Assembly: GCF_910592395.1 (NCBI RefSeq)
Contig: NC_088314.1
Location: 13,268,001 to 13,332,000, forward strand
Origin: Lineus longissimus
Lineage: Eukaryota > Nemertea > Pilidiophora > Heteronemertea > Lineidae
Reading direction: 5' to 3'
Length of the DNA stretch: 64,000 bases
In this document: in pieces, positions 33,595 to 45,660 of the stretch
How the letters are laid out: each line of letters starts with the position of its first letter
Numbering within the stretch: position 1 is the first letter of the stretch
Program-made: the position numbers and the translations under genes
The notes under the pieces: generated by a model
The model's input: only the letters and a program-made list of their open reading frames with translations
Told to the model about the DNA's origin: nothing
Databases searched by the model: none

Positions 33595-34560
33595 TTGGCT
33601 CACCGTAGGGGAGTCTATATAACATCGCTGTGTCCATCGATCGTCCATTTGTCCGTCGTCTGTGTTGGTGAACACTAGCTAAGATGGTCATTTTCATCTT
33701 CATTGGACTCTTGGTCTGTATCTTGTTTCAAAAACAGTGGCACATTTCTTAACCGCATGAGCTATGAACTTGAAACTTTCGGTCTGATCTGATTCTTGAC
33801 TTGGGTCCAGGTGGCCAGAAGTGGAAACCTAAAAATAGTGATATCTCTCTTATGAGTGACTGGTTTTTGATAACATTTTTATGCTAGGTTCTCCTAGCAA
33901 GACTACATCACATATCATACGGGTTTTTGATTTGACCTTATTTTCAAGGTCAGATCTAGGTCAAATGCCGTAGCTATGAACTCGAAATTTAGTACACATG
34001 ACTACCTACATCATGTTATAACCTCCGACACCTTATTTCGGTCTGTTCTGATTCTCGACTTGGTCACCAGGGGGGCTAAAGTTAAATCCTAAAAAGTGTG
34101 ATATCTCACTGATAAAGCAACTCGTTTTCAATGATATTTTTGTGGTAGGTTCTCTGAGCAAGGATACATCATATATCCGACAGTTTTTTGATTTGACCTG
34201 CTTTTCAAGGTCACAGAGGTCAAATGGCGTAAATTGGCCGTTTGAGTGTAACTATGGCACGTTTCTTATTAACCGCTAAAGCTATGAACTTGAAATTGGG
34301 TACACATGACTCCCTACGTCATGTAACCTCGTTCACCGAATTTTGATTTGATCTGTTTCTCGACTTGGCCTCCAGGAGGCCAAAAGTAAAAAAACCTAAA
34401 AAGTGCAATATGTCGATGATATTTTTGTGGTAGGTACTCCCAACGATATATCACATGTCATACCGACTTTGGTTTGACCTATATACTATACATGTACCAG
34501 GATGAATTCCTAACCACCAAATATCTAGACGGTGAGCACAATGGCCCCTGGCCGTTTCAA
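33595..34560 (+). repeat. GGTGAGC-family dispersed repeat, copy 1
   Basis: Begins TTGGCTCACC and ends GGTGAGCACAATGGCCCCTG. Internally it has about three diverged units of some 300 bp with the order: CGTTTCTTA, AACTTGAAA, GACTTGG...CCAGG, GTGATATCTC, GGTAGGT, TTTTTGATTTGACCT, CAAGGTCA...AGGTCAAATG. Contains AGGTCA direct repeats at 33947-33963 (5-bp spacer) and 34208-34222 (3-bp spacer). Confidence 0.8.
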
Positions 34561-36956
34561 TTTCCCCTAGCGCACCCTGCGACCTAACCCTCCATTCGGA
34601 TTCGCACATTGCAGTTCCAACTCGCTGTTTAATATATCCACTTTGGTCCGATTTAAATATCCTCACATAACACTGTGAAAAACTCATTCAACTAGATACC
34701 TGGGAAGCAAGATACGCTCCGCAGTCTGACCAGCTGCAGCCGCTTGATCTACTAATAGTGTGCGTCATTTGCGCTGTGGAACTCAACTACCACGGCTGCA
34801 TCACTGAAGAGCATCAGGGCATAAATTATGCATACATTACAGATGCTGTTACGCGGGCTTCGATGTGATTTGATACCTCCTAAGACTTCCTTCCAAATAA
34901 GGCCACTCTACTACGAAGTTTATTCATACGAACTGGCTCACTGCCAAATTTGGGAGAGTCGCGTGACGAAAGCAACCTCGCTCTTCTAAGTAACAATGTT
35001 TCATTACGCTTATCATGCTGCACAAATTGAGTGCGTGGAAGCGGGATTTGCTCATTATCATAGTTTATGATAGAATTATCGATTTTCTTGCTGCGATGGA
35101 TGCGGTGTCTGTTTCAATATTTACGCATGTATTTTGGCACTGGCCTTGCGACTTTACATAGGGTTCTTTTTGGATTTACTCGCACTGGTATTAACTGATC
35201 GCATAAGCCAATACAGGTCGCAAAATAAAGCTTCATTTTTGAAATCGCAATGTGCGATACACACATAATAACTGGTTGCATATCGTATGTACGAGTCGCA
35301 TATGAGTCTATTTAGGGGTGAACTTTGATGCCTGGGACATCTCTCAAGGTAAAGTGACTCGTGCCTCTGACTAAAGCCTAGCGGTCATGACTGGTTTTAT
35401 TCTCACTTTCAGCGTGAGACTCGAGGCAGGTATCTTTGCCTTGTCCGACTCGGGGATCGGTCTTTCATGATGAGTAACTGCAGCACAGGTTGACTGCCCA
35501 TGTTGCACTGGACTTTTGTTTTCGGTCTTTTGCTTACATCACTGGACAACCCTAGTGACAGCTAGTACCACCTGGCACATGATTCATGGTTATTTCGGAA
35601 CATCAGTTCTATTTTTTAAGTGTTCGGAAATCCTTGTTGAAATCTGTGTATAATCTAACAGGTGTGATTTTTTGGCTATGTCTGCGGCACAGGTCAAGCA
35701 AGGATTTATGTGACATGACAGAGTAGAGACTCCAGCAGGCTGATCGGGCAAAATAGCAGGACTGGTCTATTGAGGACCTTGGCCGTGCTCGTTGATACTT
35801 CACCCTTCAAATAATCCAGTAGATGGCTGTGTCTACCCTCTGAGATTGGTCAAGTTATGTTGTTGCTTTCCAGGCGGCAGCACATCTAGCTTGCAAACTT
35901 GGTCTTAATATCACAGCAATAACCCAATGCCAAAGGAGGAATCTGGAAATGTCTGTCATGTACACCTGCGTCATTTATGCTTATAAATACATGTCATCAA
36001 CTTGTTATGAACTAGTTTCATTAGATCAATGATTGCCTTTTGATGGTTATCTTCAATTACAAAAGCAAACTCCTTTGTATTCGTAAGCCTGAGCTTTGTT
36101 AGGGCATAATCATAGGTGGCCGGATAGCACTTTTTCAATGGGGCAAAGCATGTTACCTGAGATTTAATTGCCATAGTGGTGCCACTTTTCTCTGATGAAG
36201 AGGTTACGAAGTGTTCTCTGGTTCGGTGTCTTGTGTAGTTTTTCACGTGCCATTATGACCTCTGCAGAAATGCACTTCCGGTATCCTCCCTTAGCCTGAC
36301 CAGTCTGGTGACTCCAAGGAACTGATCTGATTTGAAAATCCATCTTTTTGGGTCCTCTTCAGTGAAATTGGAATTAAAATGTATGCTTATCACCATGAAA
36401 GGATGACAGATTGATTGGATGCCCCTTTTACCCAAGTAGGCCTAAGCATATCCTGATTCCATTGTGTTCTGCCGAACCCAAAGTCGAGGGAATGACTGTA
36501 CGTGGTGTGTTCTGTCAGTTGAATCGTCAAACTGTTGTGGGGAGACCTTTTGATATGAAGAGAAACTGAGCTTGGGTTTCCCCGAGGCATTCAAAGGTGT
36601 CAGCACATACCAAAAATAATCTACTCACATTTGAAACGACAAGAAAATGCTAGGTTCAGGTCTACATGAATTCATTCTTAGTGCACCATCGTATCACGTC
36701 ATTTTTCCCTTGGTATGGAAAAAGGTCACATCATCCATTCAGGCGAAAAAAAGTGTTTGGTCCTGGTTTGAGGGGAATTCAGGCAGGTTCTATGGGGTGA
36801 AATCATTAGTCTTTAGGTGACTAATATGCACAGTAAGGGGACTTGGTTGAGATTGGCTCAGTGGTAAATAAAATTCTTGTACAAGCCTGAAGAGTTTCGA
36901 TGTATGTAGACGAGAGACCTCTATCTGTGATTCTGATGCAAGTAAATCGGACCATA
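34561..36956. other. Non-coding intron, nothing recognised
   Basis: No exon, RNA gene or repeat could be supported; open frames are short and lack family features. Confidence 0.4.
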
Positions 36957-37253
36957 GGCCCCTGAATGCTAATTAGCGGGATTATCGGGCTAAACAATGA
37001 GATTAGCTAGGAAATAATATATAGGGAGTTAAAAAAAACTCCCTATATATTAAAAAAAACTCCCTATATATTATTTTCTAGCTAATCCCATTGTAAACTC
37101 CCTATATATTATTTCCTAGCTAATCCCATTGTTTAGCCCGATAATCCCGCTAATTAGCATTCAGGGGCCCTAGTTTTTTAACTCCCTATATATTATTTCC
37201 TAGCTAATCCCATTGTTTAGCCCGATAATCCCGCTAGTTAGCATTCAGGGGCC
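36957..37253. mobile_element. Palindromic MITE with extra duplicated right arm
   Basis: The left arm starts GGCCCCTGAATGCTAATT and runs through GGGATTATCGGGCTAAACAA and AATAATATATAGGGAGTT. Its inverse ends at about 37169, and a second full inverse arm ends at 37253. Partial arm pieces (CTCCCTATATATTA) lie between. Arms are about 75-80 bp and nearly perfect. Confidence 0.8.
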
Positions 37254-37649
37254 GATGATCTGACCCACCTGGCTCCTGCCTATCATCTTCCTTTAAACAA
37301 TAAGAAAGAATGAGTACATAGATATGCATAAATGTTTATTAGCCAATTTACATACATGCACATTTATTCTCCAACCAAAAACAAGTCATGCAAGTGGGTT
37401 TACACTTAGAAGTATTTTTGTAACATTTTGTAATTTTGTACAAAATTATAACAGTTAGTGCCATTGAAACTCTAACATTTTTTGCCCTCGATCTAAGCAA
37501 TAGTTTGTGTTTCAGACCAACTACATCAACTCATTCTTTTCTAAAATTGGCATAGCACACAATGCTTTAAATTTTTATGATGGATGATGTGGATGATGGG
37601 TTATTGTAGGCCTACATGTAGTTATCAGAACTGTAGCGGTCAGTCAGTA
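37254..37649. other. Non-coding, nothing recognised
   Basis: AT-rich intron sequence. Confidence 0.35.
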
Positions 37650-38046
37650 GCCGCACTTACACCACCTGAAAATGGACCACCAATCTTGGTTCGGGAACCA
37701 ATGCCGCACCATCGAAAATCCACCAAGCGCTTACACCAGCGCTGCAGCTAGTTATAAAATCCGGCTACAGATGGCGCGCAAACAATAAATTGCATGCGCA
37801 GAAAGCGCCATTTCGAAAGCGCCGCCTGGAGCCGAACCATCTAACTAGCTAATTGCCAAACCATTTGCGCGTACACCACGACAAAGCCGAGCTTTTAACA
37901 AGCCGGGCGAATTTGGACCATCAAGCTTGGTGGGACAAATTCGCTCGGCAATTTGTATCGGCAATGGATTGCCGAACCAATTTGTCGCGGCAATGTGGTG
38001 GTGTAAGTGCAATTGGTCCACCAATATTTCGTGGTGTAAGCGCAGC
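37650..38046. mobile_element. MITE with GCxGCxCTTACACCAC ends
   Basis: The left end GCCGCACTTACACCAC and the inverse of the right end (GCTGCGCTTACACCAC) match, with similarity continuing through GGACCA about 20 bp further in. An extra CTTACACCA word is found internally on each side. About 397 bp, non-coding. Confidence 0.65.
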
Positions 38047-38240
38047 TTATGCTTCCTGTCATTACCTGTGGGTGTAATTGAAATTGAGTTTCGGAAGACC
38101 AAGCCAAAAAAAATTTGAATTCAAAATTGAAAACTTACAGTATAGGTGTGCGGTGCTCAACATTGGTGGGGTAGGCACAAAAAACGTGTGTAAATTGATT
38201 TTATTTGGACATCCATTTGAATGCTTTAATTTGGCATACA

Positions 38241-39352
38241 TTTTTAGCTCACCTCTTAGCAGAGGTGAGCTTATCCCATACCGTGGCGTCCGTCGTCCGT
38301 CGTCGTCGTCGTCGTCGTCCGTCGTCCGTTAGCAGGGCACGTTTCGTAACTGTTAGAGCTATTGAGTTGAAACTTGGTACACATGTACCCTTATGTAATG
38401 ACACCTTGGAGACCAAGTTTCGGTCCGATTCGTTTCATGGTTTGGCCACCAGGGGGCCAAACGTTAAAAGTGAAAATATGCAATATCTCCCTTAAAAGTA
38501 GTCGGGAAATTTTGAAAAAAATATGGTAGGTACTTCTAGCAAAGGTGCATCATACATCCTCCGGGTTTTTGATTTGACCTCCTTTTCCAGGTCACAGAGG
38601 TCAAATGGTGTAAATTGGCCGTTAGGATGTAACGATGGCACGTTTCTAAACTGCAATGACTATTGATCTTAAATTTGGTACACATTTACCCCTTAATCAG
38701 GTAATCTCAGGGACCGAAGTTTGGTCCAATATGATTCACCACTTGACCACCAGGGGGCAAAATCCAAAAACCTTAAAAATGTGATTATTCCTTAACTTCT
38801 TGCTCGATTGCCACCAATTTGATATCATGGGTACACCTAACCACCATACAGTATATGTCACACATGTTTTTAATTTGACCTTCTTGTCAAGGTCACAGAG
38901 GTCAAATGGCGTAAATTGGCCGTCAGGCCGTAACTATGGCACGTTTCTTAACTGCAATGACTATTGATCACAAATTAAGTACACATGTTCCCCTTGGTCA
39001 GGTGATCTCAGGTACCGAAGTTTGGTGCGATCTGATTTGCCGTTTGGCCTCCAGGGAGGGGGCCAAATCCTAAATTCTTCAAAATGCCATTATTCCTAGT
39101 ATAACTTGCCCGATTGGCACCAATTTTATATCATAGGTAGATCTAATTCTAACAACCATTCAATGTGTCACCCGGGTCTTCTTTGATTTGACCTACTTTT
39201 CAAGGTCACAGAGGTCGAATGTACTGTAAATTGGCCATTTTGGGGAAATTGTAATTGCTTGGACCTACATCAAACCTAACACTACATGACACAATACCAT
39301 GCTCTTTATCCATCTTTCCTCCACATGAGGTGAGCACAATGGCCCTGGCCAT
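38241..39352 (+). repeat. GGTGAGC-family dispersed repeat, copy 2
   Basis: Starts TTTTTAGCTCACC, followed by a GTC-rich simple repeat (about 38285-38330). About three to four units of some 300 bp follow, and it ends GGTGAGCACAATGGCC. DR3 copies of AGGTCA are at 38589-38603 and 38890-38904, and an imperfect one at 39203-39217. Confidence 0.8.
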
Positions 39353-40247
39353 TTCATTGAAGAAGTTAAAAGGTTTTTTCTTTATTACAATGTTGTATGA
39401 AAGTTGTTCCCCAGGAAGGATTTATTGCTGCTTCTTGATAGCATGGAATTCACTGACATGACATCTAATCCTCTAACTATGAAAATGAATATTATCTGGT
39501 GCAAATATTTTCTCATGATGAAATTAATACAAATGCTACAATCTACCAAAATAAATAGCAGAATTAACATTTTTTGGAAAATTTAACAAGTCCTAGATAA
39601 CAAGCAGCAGTTAAAACACATTAGAAACACCTCTGTACCCACTTTTTGTTTTTATGAAATGATGAGACCCTAAAATATCATTTAAAACATTCTACATAGC
39701 TCCTATTTGAACCATATAAATGCTTCGCATGTGCTCATTCGGGGTTCGTAGGCTTGTGAGCCAGTATAAACAAAACTTTGGGGTACTCTTGAGTGACTGT
39801 GTCAGGACATAGGCTGATATTGACCACTGTTGCCTTTTGAAATTTTAGGAGAGGGCTTCTCCATTGCCTGTTTGCTGAAAAGGCTTTTGGGCCAGCTGTA
39901 ATCTGTGATACAGAGTGTATGCAGTGGCATGCTTCTTACTTGTTCTGCATGAAGTATAGCTTAGCACTAAGATCCTATGTCTTATAAAAAAAGCTGCATG
40001 TAGGACTTTATGCACATTTTATTTACAAATTATATACATTTAAAAACAAAAATGAGCTTTCACAACCAGCTGCCATGAGCTGGTTAGGTCAGCCATAACA
40101 TTTAATGATGATATATGTAATGTGGGCATGCCTGAGCAACTGTCATGACAGTATAGGCCTAAATCTGTGCTAAATATTGTTCTTGTCCTAACTCCAAGCA
40201 AAAGTTCACTAATAACTACTAATGCCAACATTCACTTGCAGCAAATA

Positions 40248-40351
40248 CCTTCAATCAATCAATAATTATCTAAAACAATTTTTTTGAGAACTTGTGGCGC
40301 CTTCAATCAATCAATAATTATCTAAAACAATTTTTTTGAGAACTTGTGGCA
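40248..40351. repeat. Two-copy 52-bp tandem duplication
   Basis: CCTTCAATCAATCAATAATT and the following 32 bases are repeated almost without mismatch. Confidence 0.9.
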
Positions 40352-40462
40352 CCGTTTAACGTGTCTGCCCCACAAAACACTCAGAGAAAACACTGATACT
40401 ATATCCAGCGAAAAGCAAGTTCCCATTTTCAGGTTTAAGGAAATGATACCAAACTGGAAGTA

Positions 40463-41765
40463 AGGTAAAATTGGGTAATTGTAGCCCTGGTCTAATTGTT
40501 GCCCCTGACTTAGTGACTATGTTTTTGATTTTAATTCTGGTAACCATTGAATCATTCAGCCAACCCTAGCATGGATGTGAAAGAGGTGACTCTTGAGTAT
40601 CACAACATAAATAGTTTCTGATTATGCAACATATTATAAAAGAGCTTTGACTGTAAGAAGTAAACAAATCAGACATATGCTCAAAAAAAGTTCGGATCAA
40701 ACTTTTTGCAGGTTTGAATCTTGCACACTTTTAGAGCATTGATATATTTGAAACTTGGTTCAGGTGATCAGTATCAGAGTGTAGGGAATGATGTATGCGG
40801 CATTTGATGTCATTATTAAAAGTAAATTTTTCAGAGACACTTTTCCTACCAAGGTACCCTTGGGGTATTTGTAGCCCGTTGGTTCGGGGTATTTATAGCC
40901 TCTGCAAATAGCTCAATATATCCTGTCATGAATCATGAAGATTCTAGGTTCCTTTATTCTTAAACCTGAATTATATTATTTGATCATAAATCTATTTGAT
41001 TTAGATACAATAGATACAATGGTAACCCATTATGTACCAACAATGATTCATTTGAGGTTTCATACTAGTTAATCTAACATTATTTCGAAATAAAATATTT
41101 TCAAAGTTACTGGTGTCTCTAGTTAAAGCCACACCATCGACTATATAGCAGCATTTCTTATGGTACATGTACATTGCATTACTATTAAGTGATGCCATGC
41201 AGCTATAATTGGGGTTGATAAATGACCCATCCCTAAAACAAAAGTTTTTAACAGCGCACGATAAGACCGTCCGTCAATTCAGAATATCACAAGCTGTTGT
41301 CTGACACAAGGTGTAATGTACAACTGAGGGGATGAATAGAACTTTGTGTTTTTACAAAAAGATTGCATCGAACATCACTTAATGTGTTAAATAAATACCG
41401 TTTGATACCAGCAAAATCACGTCGTCAACCTAGATTGTAATAATACTAAATGTTTTATTTCCAATACCATAAACCTGTGAAAAAAAGTGTTTTTATGCAT
41501 AAAAAACGAGTAATTTGAAATTTCAGTCCGGGGCTACAATTACCTCAAAGCCACAGGGAAATTGTAGCCCCTGACCACAAGTTTTGAATTGTCCCTCAGA
41601 AGCATTGTTTAGATAAAATGCCCTGAATAACAGGCAATATGGTATTGGAAGAGGTGACACTACAAGATCCAGGCCGGTTTTTTTGCGAATCTGCAGGAAA
41701 ATCTCTTGCGTAACTTAAGTTATAGGTGAAAAAGGGGCTACAATATCAATTACCCCAATTTTACC
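40463..41765. mobile_element. 1.3-kb TIR element, ends AGGTAAAATTGGG
   Basis: The left end AGGTAAAATTGGGTAATTG and following GTAGCCC are matched in inverse by GGGGCTACAA...CCCAATTTTACCT at the right. The word TTGTAGCCC or its inverse recurs inside (about 40870, 41535, 41560). No transposase found; non-autonomous. Confidence 0.65.
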
Positions 41766-42335
41766 TGATTGGTTGGCTCACCAAAACCGTGAGGGTGGAC
41801 CTGAAAGGTAGACCAGTATTTTAGCTCAACACTAGCAGTTTTGGTGAGAAAATCAATATCGACAGTGAGGTATGAATTTCTATTCTAAAACATCTCAAGT
41901 TAGACAATGAATAATGGGATTTTAGATGCTTTCTGAATGCTTTCAAGCAAACACGGCTTTTCAAGTTAACCCTCTCCCACTACATCCAAGCAATGGATGA
42001 TGCACATCACTCATGTCACTGTTTTTGAGGCACCACCACCATGCACTTTTCACCATGTTTTCTATTAGACTCAAATCTGAGTTACTCCAATCTGGGTTAC
42101 TCCCGACTTCACCAATATGGCATTGGTGTCATCTCTTTTAGACAGTGTTGGACTGTCTCATGCATCATTCACTTCTTGTACAGTGTACCCCATAGACAGG
42201 TGTTTGGGTGGCATTGCAAAATGTGCTTTCCGAATGATTAAATGAGTATTTTTAAGTTGCCAGGCTGCTAAATGTTTTGGTATCTGTTTTTTGCCACCCA
42301 TGTGAATCTGCTTATGAAGGACACTGTTCCTTGTC

Positions 42336-44456
42336 TCACGCCTGCGAGCTCGATATAAGAGATGTTGTCGAGCTACAAAGTGGGGTGCTCGGTGGGTTAT
42401 AAATGTTATCTAGTGGAATCTGCGACATGTTGTCCACTTTATAGTTAGCACCCTCAGGCTCCTTGTACTGTTTCCGTTTACTATATTTGCGGATGGCGGC
42501 AATACTGAAACAAAGCACCATGACAACGGCGATGGTTGTTGTCAAGCCGATAATGATCGCCATACTACTAAAGTTCTTTATTCCATCCATCATGAAGTTT
42601 GTGTTGCGTGTTGTAATGTTGCAACAGTTTATGTGAACAAGTTCGCTGTCGTGTTCATACGCTATACAAAACTCGTATGTTGTTTTTGGCTTTAGATTTG
42701 GAATTGTGTAAGTCCGCATGTAAGGGCGTAAATGAATCCCTTTATAATTCTCTGTCGAATCCCATGTTTTGTACATGAGCAGATATTTACTTCGAGAGAC
42801 GGTGTTGTCTGTTCCATTCCAAGTTACTGTTATAAATGTTTTATGTATTCCTATTGGTATGATGCGGATATTGTTACTGTGGATCTTAAGTGATGTTGAC
42901 GCAGCATCAAATCCGTATGGATTTGTTGCAACACAGTTAAAAGTGCCACCATCTACAGCTTTCACATAATGAATAGTCATTGTACCCTTCAAGAGGCGTA
43001 TGCGGCTGTAATTGGATGAACCATTGACCACATGACCATTGGATAAAATCCAGTGGATGTCAGGTTCAGGGACTCCAATTGCCCGACAATGAAACTTGAT
43101 GGTATTTCCTAACTGAAGTTGGTAACTGCTGTTGAAGAATGGTAACACAGTGGGTGGGCACTCCTTTGCTATTGCCTTAAGATTCAGGTTCCTCAGAACT
43201 TTGCCAACTAACTTGTCTGGCGTGCTGCAGACATACTTATCAGCATTGCTGAAGAGATGCGCGGAGGAATTTTTCTGCGTTTCAATCATTTTTCTGATCC
43301 ATCTAACATTACAGTTGCAGGCAATTGGATTGTGGTAAAAAGTAATCTCCTTAAGGTTTGGAATTGAATCGAGCATTGCTTGCGATAAGGTCATGAGGTT
43401 ATTGTTATGGAGATAGATGGTGGATAATACAGGAACAAGTGCGCATGCTCGCCCATCGAAGTACATCAGCTTCGGGTTGTCATGTAAATGCAAAATTGCC
43501 AAGGTTGGTAAATTTGTGAAAGAGTTCCCCGCCACCATTAATAGTTCTGGCATCCTAACTAAGCTAATCTCACGCACGTTGATAAACTCGAAGTCCCCAG
43601 CTGTTATGAATTTCACAGGATTGCCATCGAGGATTAGGAACTTAAGGTCTCTGAAAGTGGTAAAAGCACCCTTGGGTATCTCATTGAGTAGGTTGTCACG
43701 GACTGACAAGTGCATAAGATGACTAAGCTTGCGGAAAGCACCATACTCAATGTCATCAATCCGATTCCCTTCCAGGGATAACATCTGTAATTGGGTCAGA
43801 TTAGACAAGCTTTCTTTGTCAATGTTTGTGATCAGGTTATTATCCAAAGTCAACATCTCTAAGCTACTCATGGCGCTAAACCATTCATTTTTTATTTCAC
43901 GCAAATTGTTCTTACTTAATGTAATGTTAACAAGGTGGTTAAGACCACCTAATGCATGAACTTGAATATCATCCAGTTTATTATTCGCTAAGCATAACTC
44001 CTTAAGGTTTAACAGACCACTGAAACTTCCATGAAGCAGTGAATGTAAGTTGTTATGGTCCAAGTTCAAGTACTGGAGAGAAGTCAAGTTTTGGAACAAT
44101 GGCTGCTGTCCTAATCGACTAATCTCATTAAAGGACAAGTCCAGCTCGACAAGGTTAGTGAGCTTTGGAAGTTCCTCGTGAATGGAAGCAATCAAATTGC
44201 CCTTTAGAATGAGCACCTCCGTATCCAGCGGTAATCCCTTTGGTACATACTTCAGCTTTGAACTTGTGCAATCAATTGTCTTGCGTTCTGTTTGATGTCG
44301 CGGTGAGATACGTCTGCTACACCGACACTTTCCGGGACATGTCACATTCCAGCTGTCATCGACAGCACAGCAGAGTCTTGCGAGAAAGACAATAGATAAA
44401 AGTTGAAGAGTTTGTAATAAGCACTCCATCTTAGATGATCGCTTTGGTGGTGACAT
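42336..44456 (-). CDS. LRRN-family LRR-Ig-FN3 transmembrane protein
   Basis: A single uninterrupted 706-codon frame. Order: signal peptide (LLQTLQLLSIVFLARLCCAV), cysteine-rich LRR N-cap (CPGKCRC), about 12 leucine-rich repeats, LRR C-cap (NPIACNCNVRWIRKM to KECPP), one I-set Ig domain (cysteines in IKFHCRAIG and GTFNCVATNPYGF), one FN3 domain (ITVTWNGT to CCNITTRN), a transmembrane helix (IIIGLTTTIAVVMVLCFSIA, about 632-655) and a 51-residue basic-then-serine-rich tail. Domain order, intronless coding and length match vertebrate LRRN1-3 (about 710 residues), neuronal surface adhesion or signalling proteins. Words such as NPKLMYF and SIPNLKEITFYHNPI fit that family. It lies antisense inside the large IMMP2L intron, as LRRN3 does. 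Translation could start at 44456 or the second Met at 44429. Assignment to LRRN1, 2 or 3 is not meaningful if this is a pre-duplication ortholog. Confidence 0.9.
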   Translation of the reverse strand: MSPPKRSSKMECLLQTLQLLSIVFLARLCCAVDDSWNVTCPGKCRCSRRISPRHQTERKTIDCTSSKLKYVPKGLPLDTEVLILKGNLIASIHEELPKLTNLVELDLSFNEISRLGQQPLFQNLTSLQYLNLDHNNLHSLLHGSFSGLLNLKELCLANNKLDDIQVHALGGLNHLVNITLSKNNLREIKNEWFSAMSSLEMLTLDNNLITNIDKESLSNLTQLQMLSLEGNRIDDIEYGAFRKLSHLMHLSVRDNLLNEIPKGAFTTFRDLKFLILDGNPVKFITAGDFEFINVREISLVRMPELLMVAGNSFTNLPTLAILHLHDNPKLMYFDGRACALVPVLSTIYLHNNNLMTLSQAMLDSIPNLKEITFYHNPIACNCNVRWIRKMIETQKNSSAHLFSNADKYVCSTPDKLVGKVLRNLNLKAIAKECPPTVLPFFNSSYQLQLGNTIKFHCRAIGVPEPDIHWILSNGHVVNGSSNYSRIRLLKGTMTIHYVKAVDGGTFNCVATNPYGFDAASTSLKIHSNNIRIIPIGIHKTFITVTWNGTDNTVSRSKYLLMYKTWDSTENYKGIHLRPYMRTYTIPNLKPKTTYEFCIAYEHDSELVHINCCNITTRNTNFMMDGIKNFSSMAIIIGLTTTIAVVMVLCFSIAAIRKYSKRKQYKEPEGANYKVDNMSQIPLDNIYNPPSTPLCSSTTSLISSSQA

Positions 44457-45657
44457 TTATTTTATACAGCAGGACTGATATCATCAAATCCACATTGTTT
44501 TTTGGGTCAGCAGCTGTCAGTTAGATGTATGTTGTTTGGACAGTTTGTAAAAGAGCATTTAGTGATGATTTTGGCTAAGATGATGATTAAAAGATGACGG
44601 TCGCTTTTATTTGTAAAGTAAATGTTTAAAAAGAATAGCACTATAGTCGGAGCCTTGTCAAACCAACTTGTCAGCTCTTCAAAAGCAGCGCACTGTCATG
44701 GCTTCAGCTTCAAAGAACGAATACTATCCTGTAATAAGTCCTGAAATCATTTGATCCCCTTGGCTGCTTTTCCTATTATACGTTATTGTGACCTCCTGAC
44801 CAAACATCAATCAAAATCATAAAAAGAGAACCAACATGATGTGATAGTTTCTTTTTACGCCCTGCAGTTAATCATAACGCTTGGATAACTAGCAAATGTC
44901 ACAGCGCCCTTTTATAAAAAGGTTAGTTTCACACGTTATGGGCAGAATTGAACATGCCAGATGACTTGAGCCGAACTCGGGGACAAACTGATTGCTTTAT
45001 TCCCTCAAATGGCCAATGATATTATCCGATGATTATATTTGTGATTGCATCTGAGCTGGGCTCTCATTGGATGTCACTGTGAAACGTAATTGACAGTAAA
45101 ATCAATATCCAACGGCAGCGAGTCCAGAGGTGCAATTTTATGCTCGCATGATATCCTGAATTCCTCATTAATCGAAGTGGTTAAGAAGTTCTTCTCATTA
45201 CAACAGACATGTCTACTCAAGTGGCCAGTAAAGCTATCGACTAAGAACTCCAAAATAATTAGATCACCTATAGCTGAGGCGTTGATGATCTGCACTGTTG
45301 TTTAGATGTTACATGACTGTTTTGTCAAACTGCATAGAAATCGTGTTGTGTAGATTGAAATCTTCTATTGTTTTAATTGATCTGAGTAGTTTATCATTGG
45401 TTAATTGGCTGGCCTCTTGTTGGGATGGTTTCTAAATCAATTTGACTTGACTTGCGATTGTTGTCCTGGTCTCTCCGTCTTATTAGCTTTGTCTTTCCTA
45501 TCTTTCCAACCAGCGTGTATGAAATACTTCAGTTACAACAGATTGGACAGGGACTCTGAAAAGATAGAAAAGTATGGATGTAATAGCAAAGGAAACTCAG
45601 CGTTATGTGGTGTTTAGAATAAACAAGATTAATAATCAGCATTAAGAGAGGTCAAAC
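44457..45657. other. Upstream of the LRRN-like gene
   Basis: The likely 5'UTR and promoter side of the antisense gene. No specific promoter element or upstream exon is recognisable. Confidence 0.35.
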
Positions 45658-45660
45658 TTA

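Noticed and set aside
42769-43959. Plus-strand open frames opposite the LRRN-like gene
   Set aside because: They are antisense shadows of the leucine-rich repeat coding sequence.
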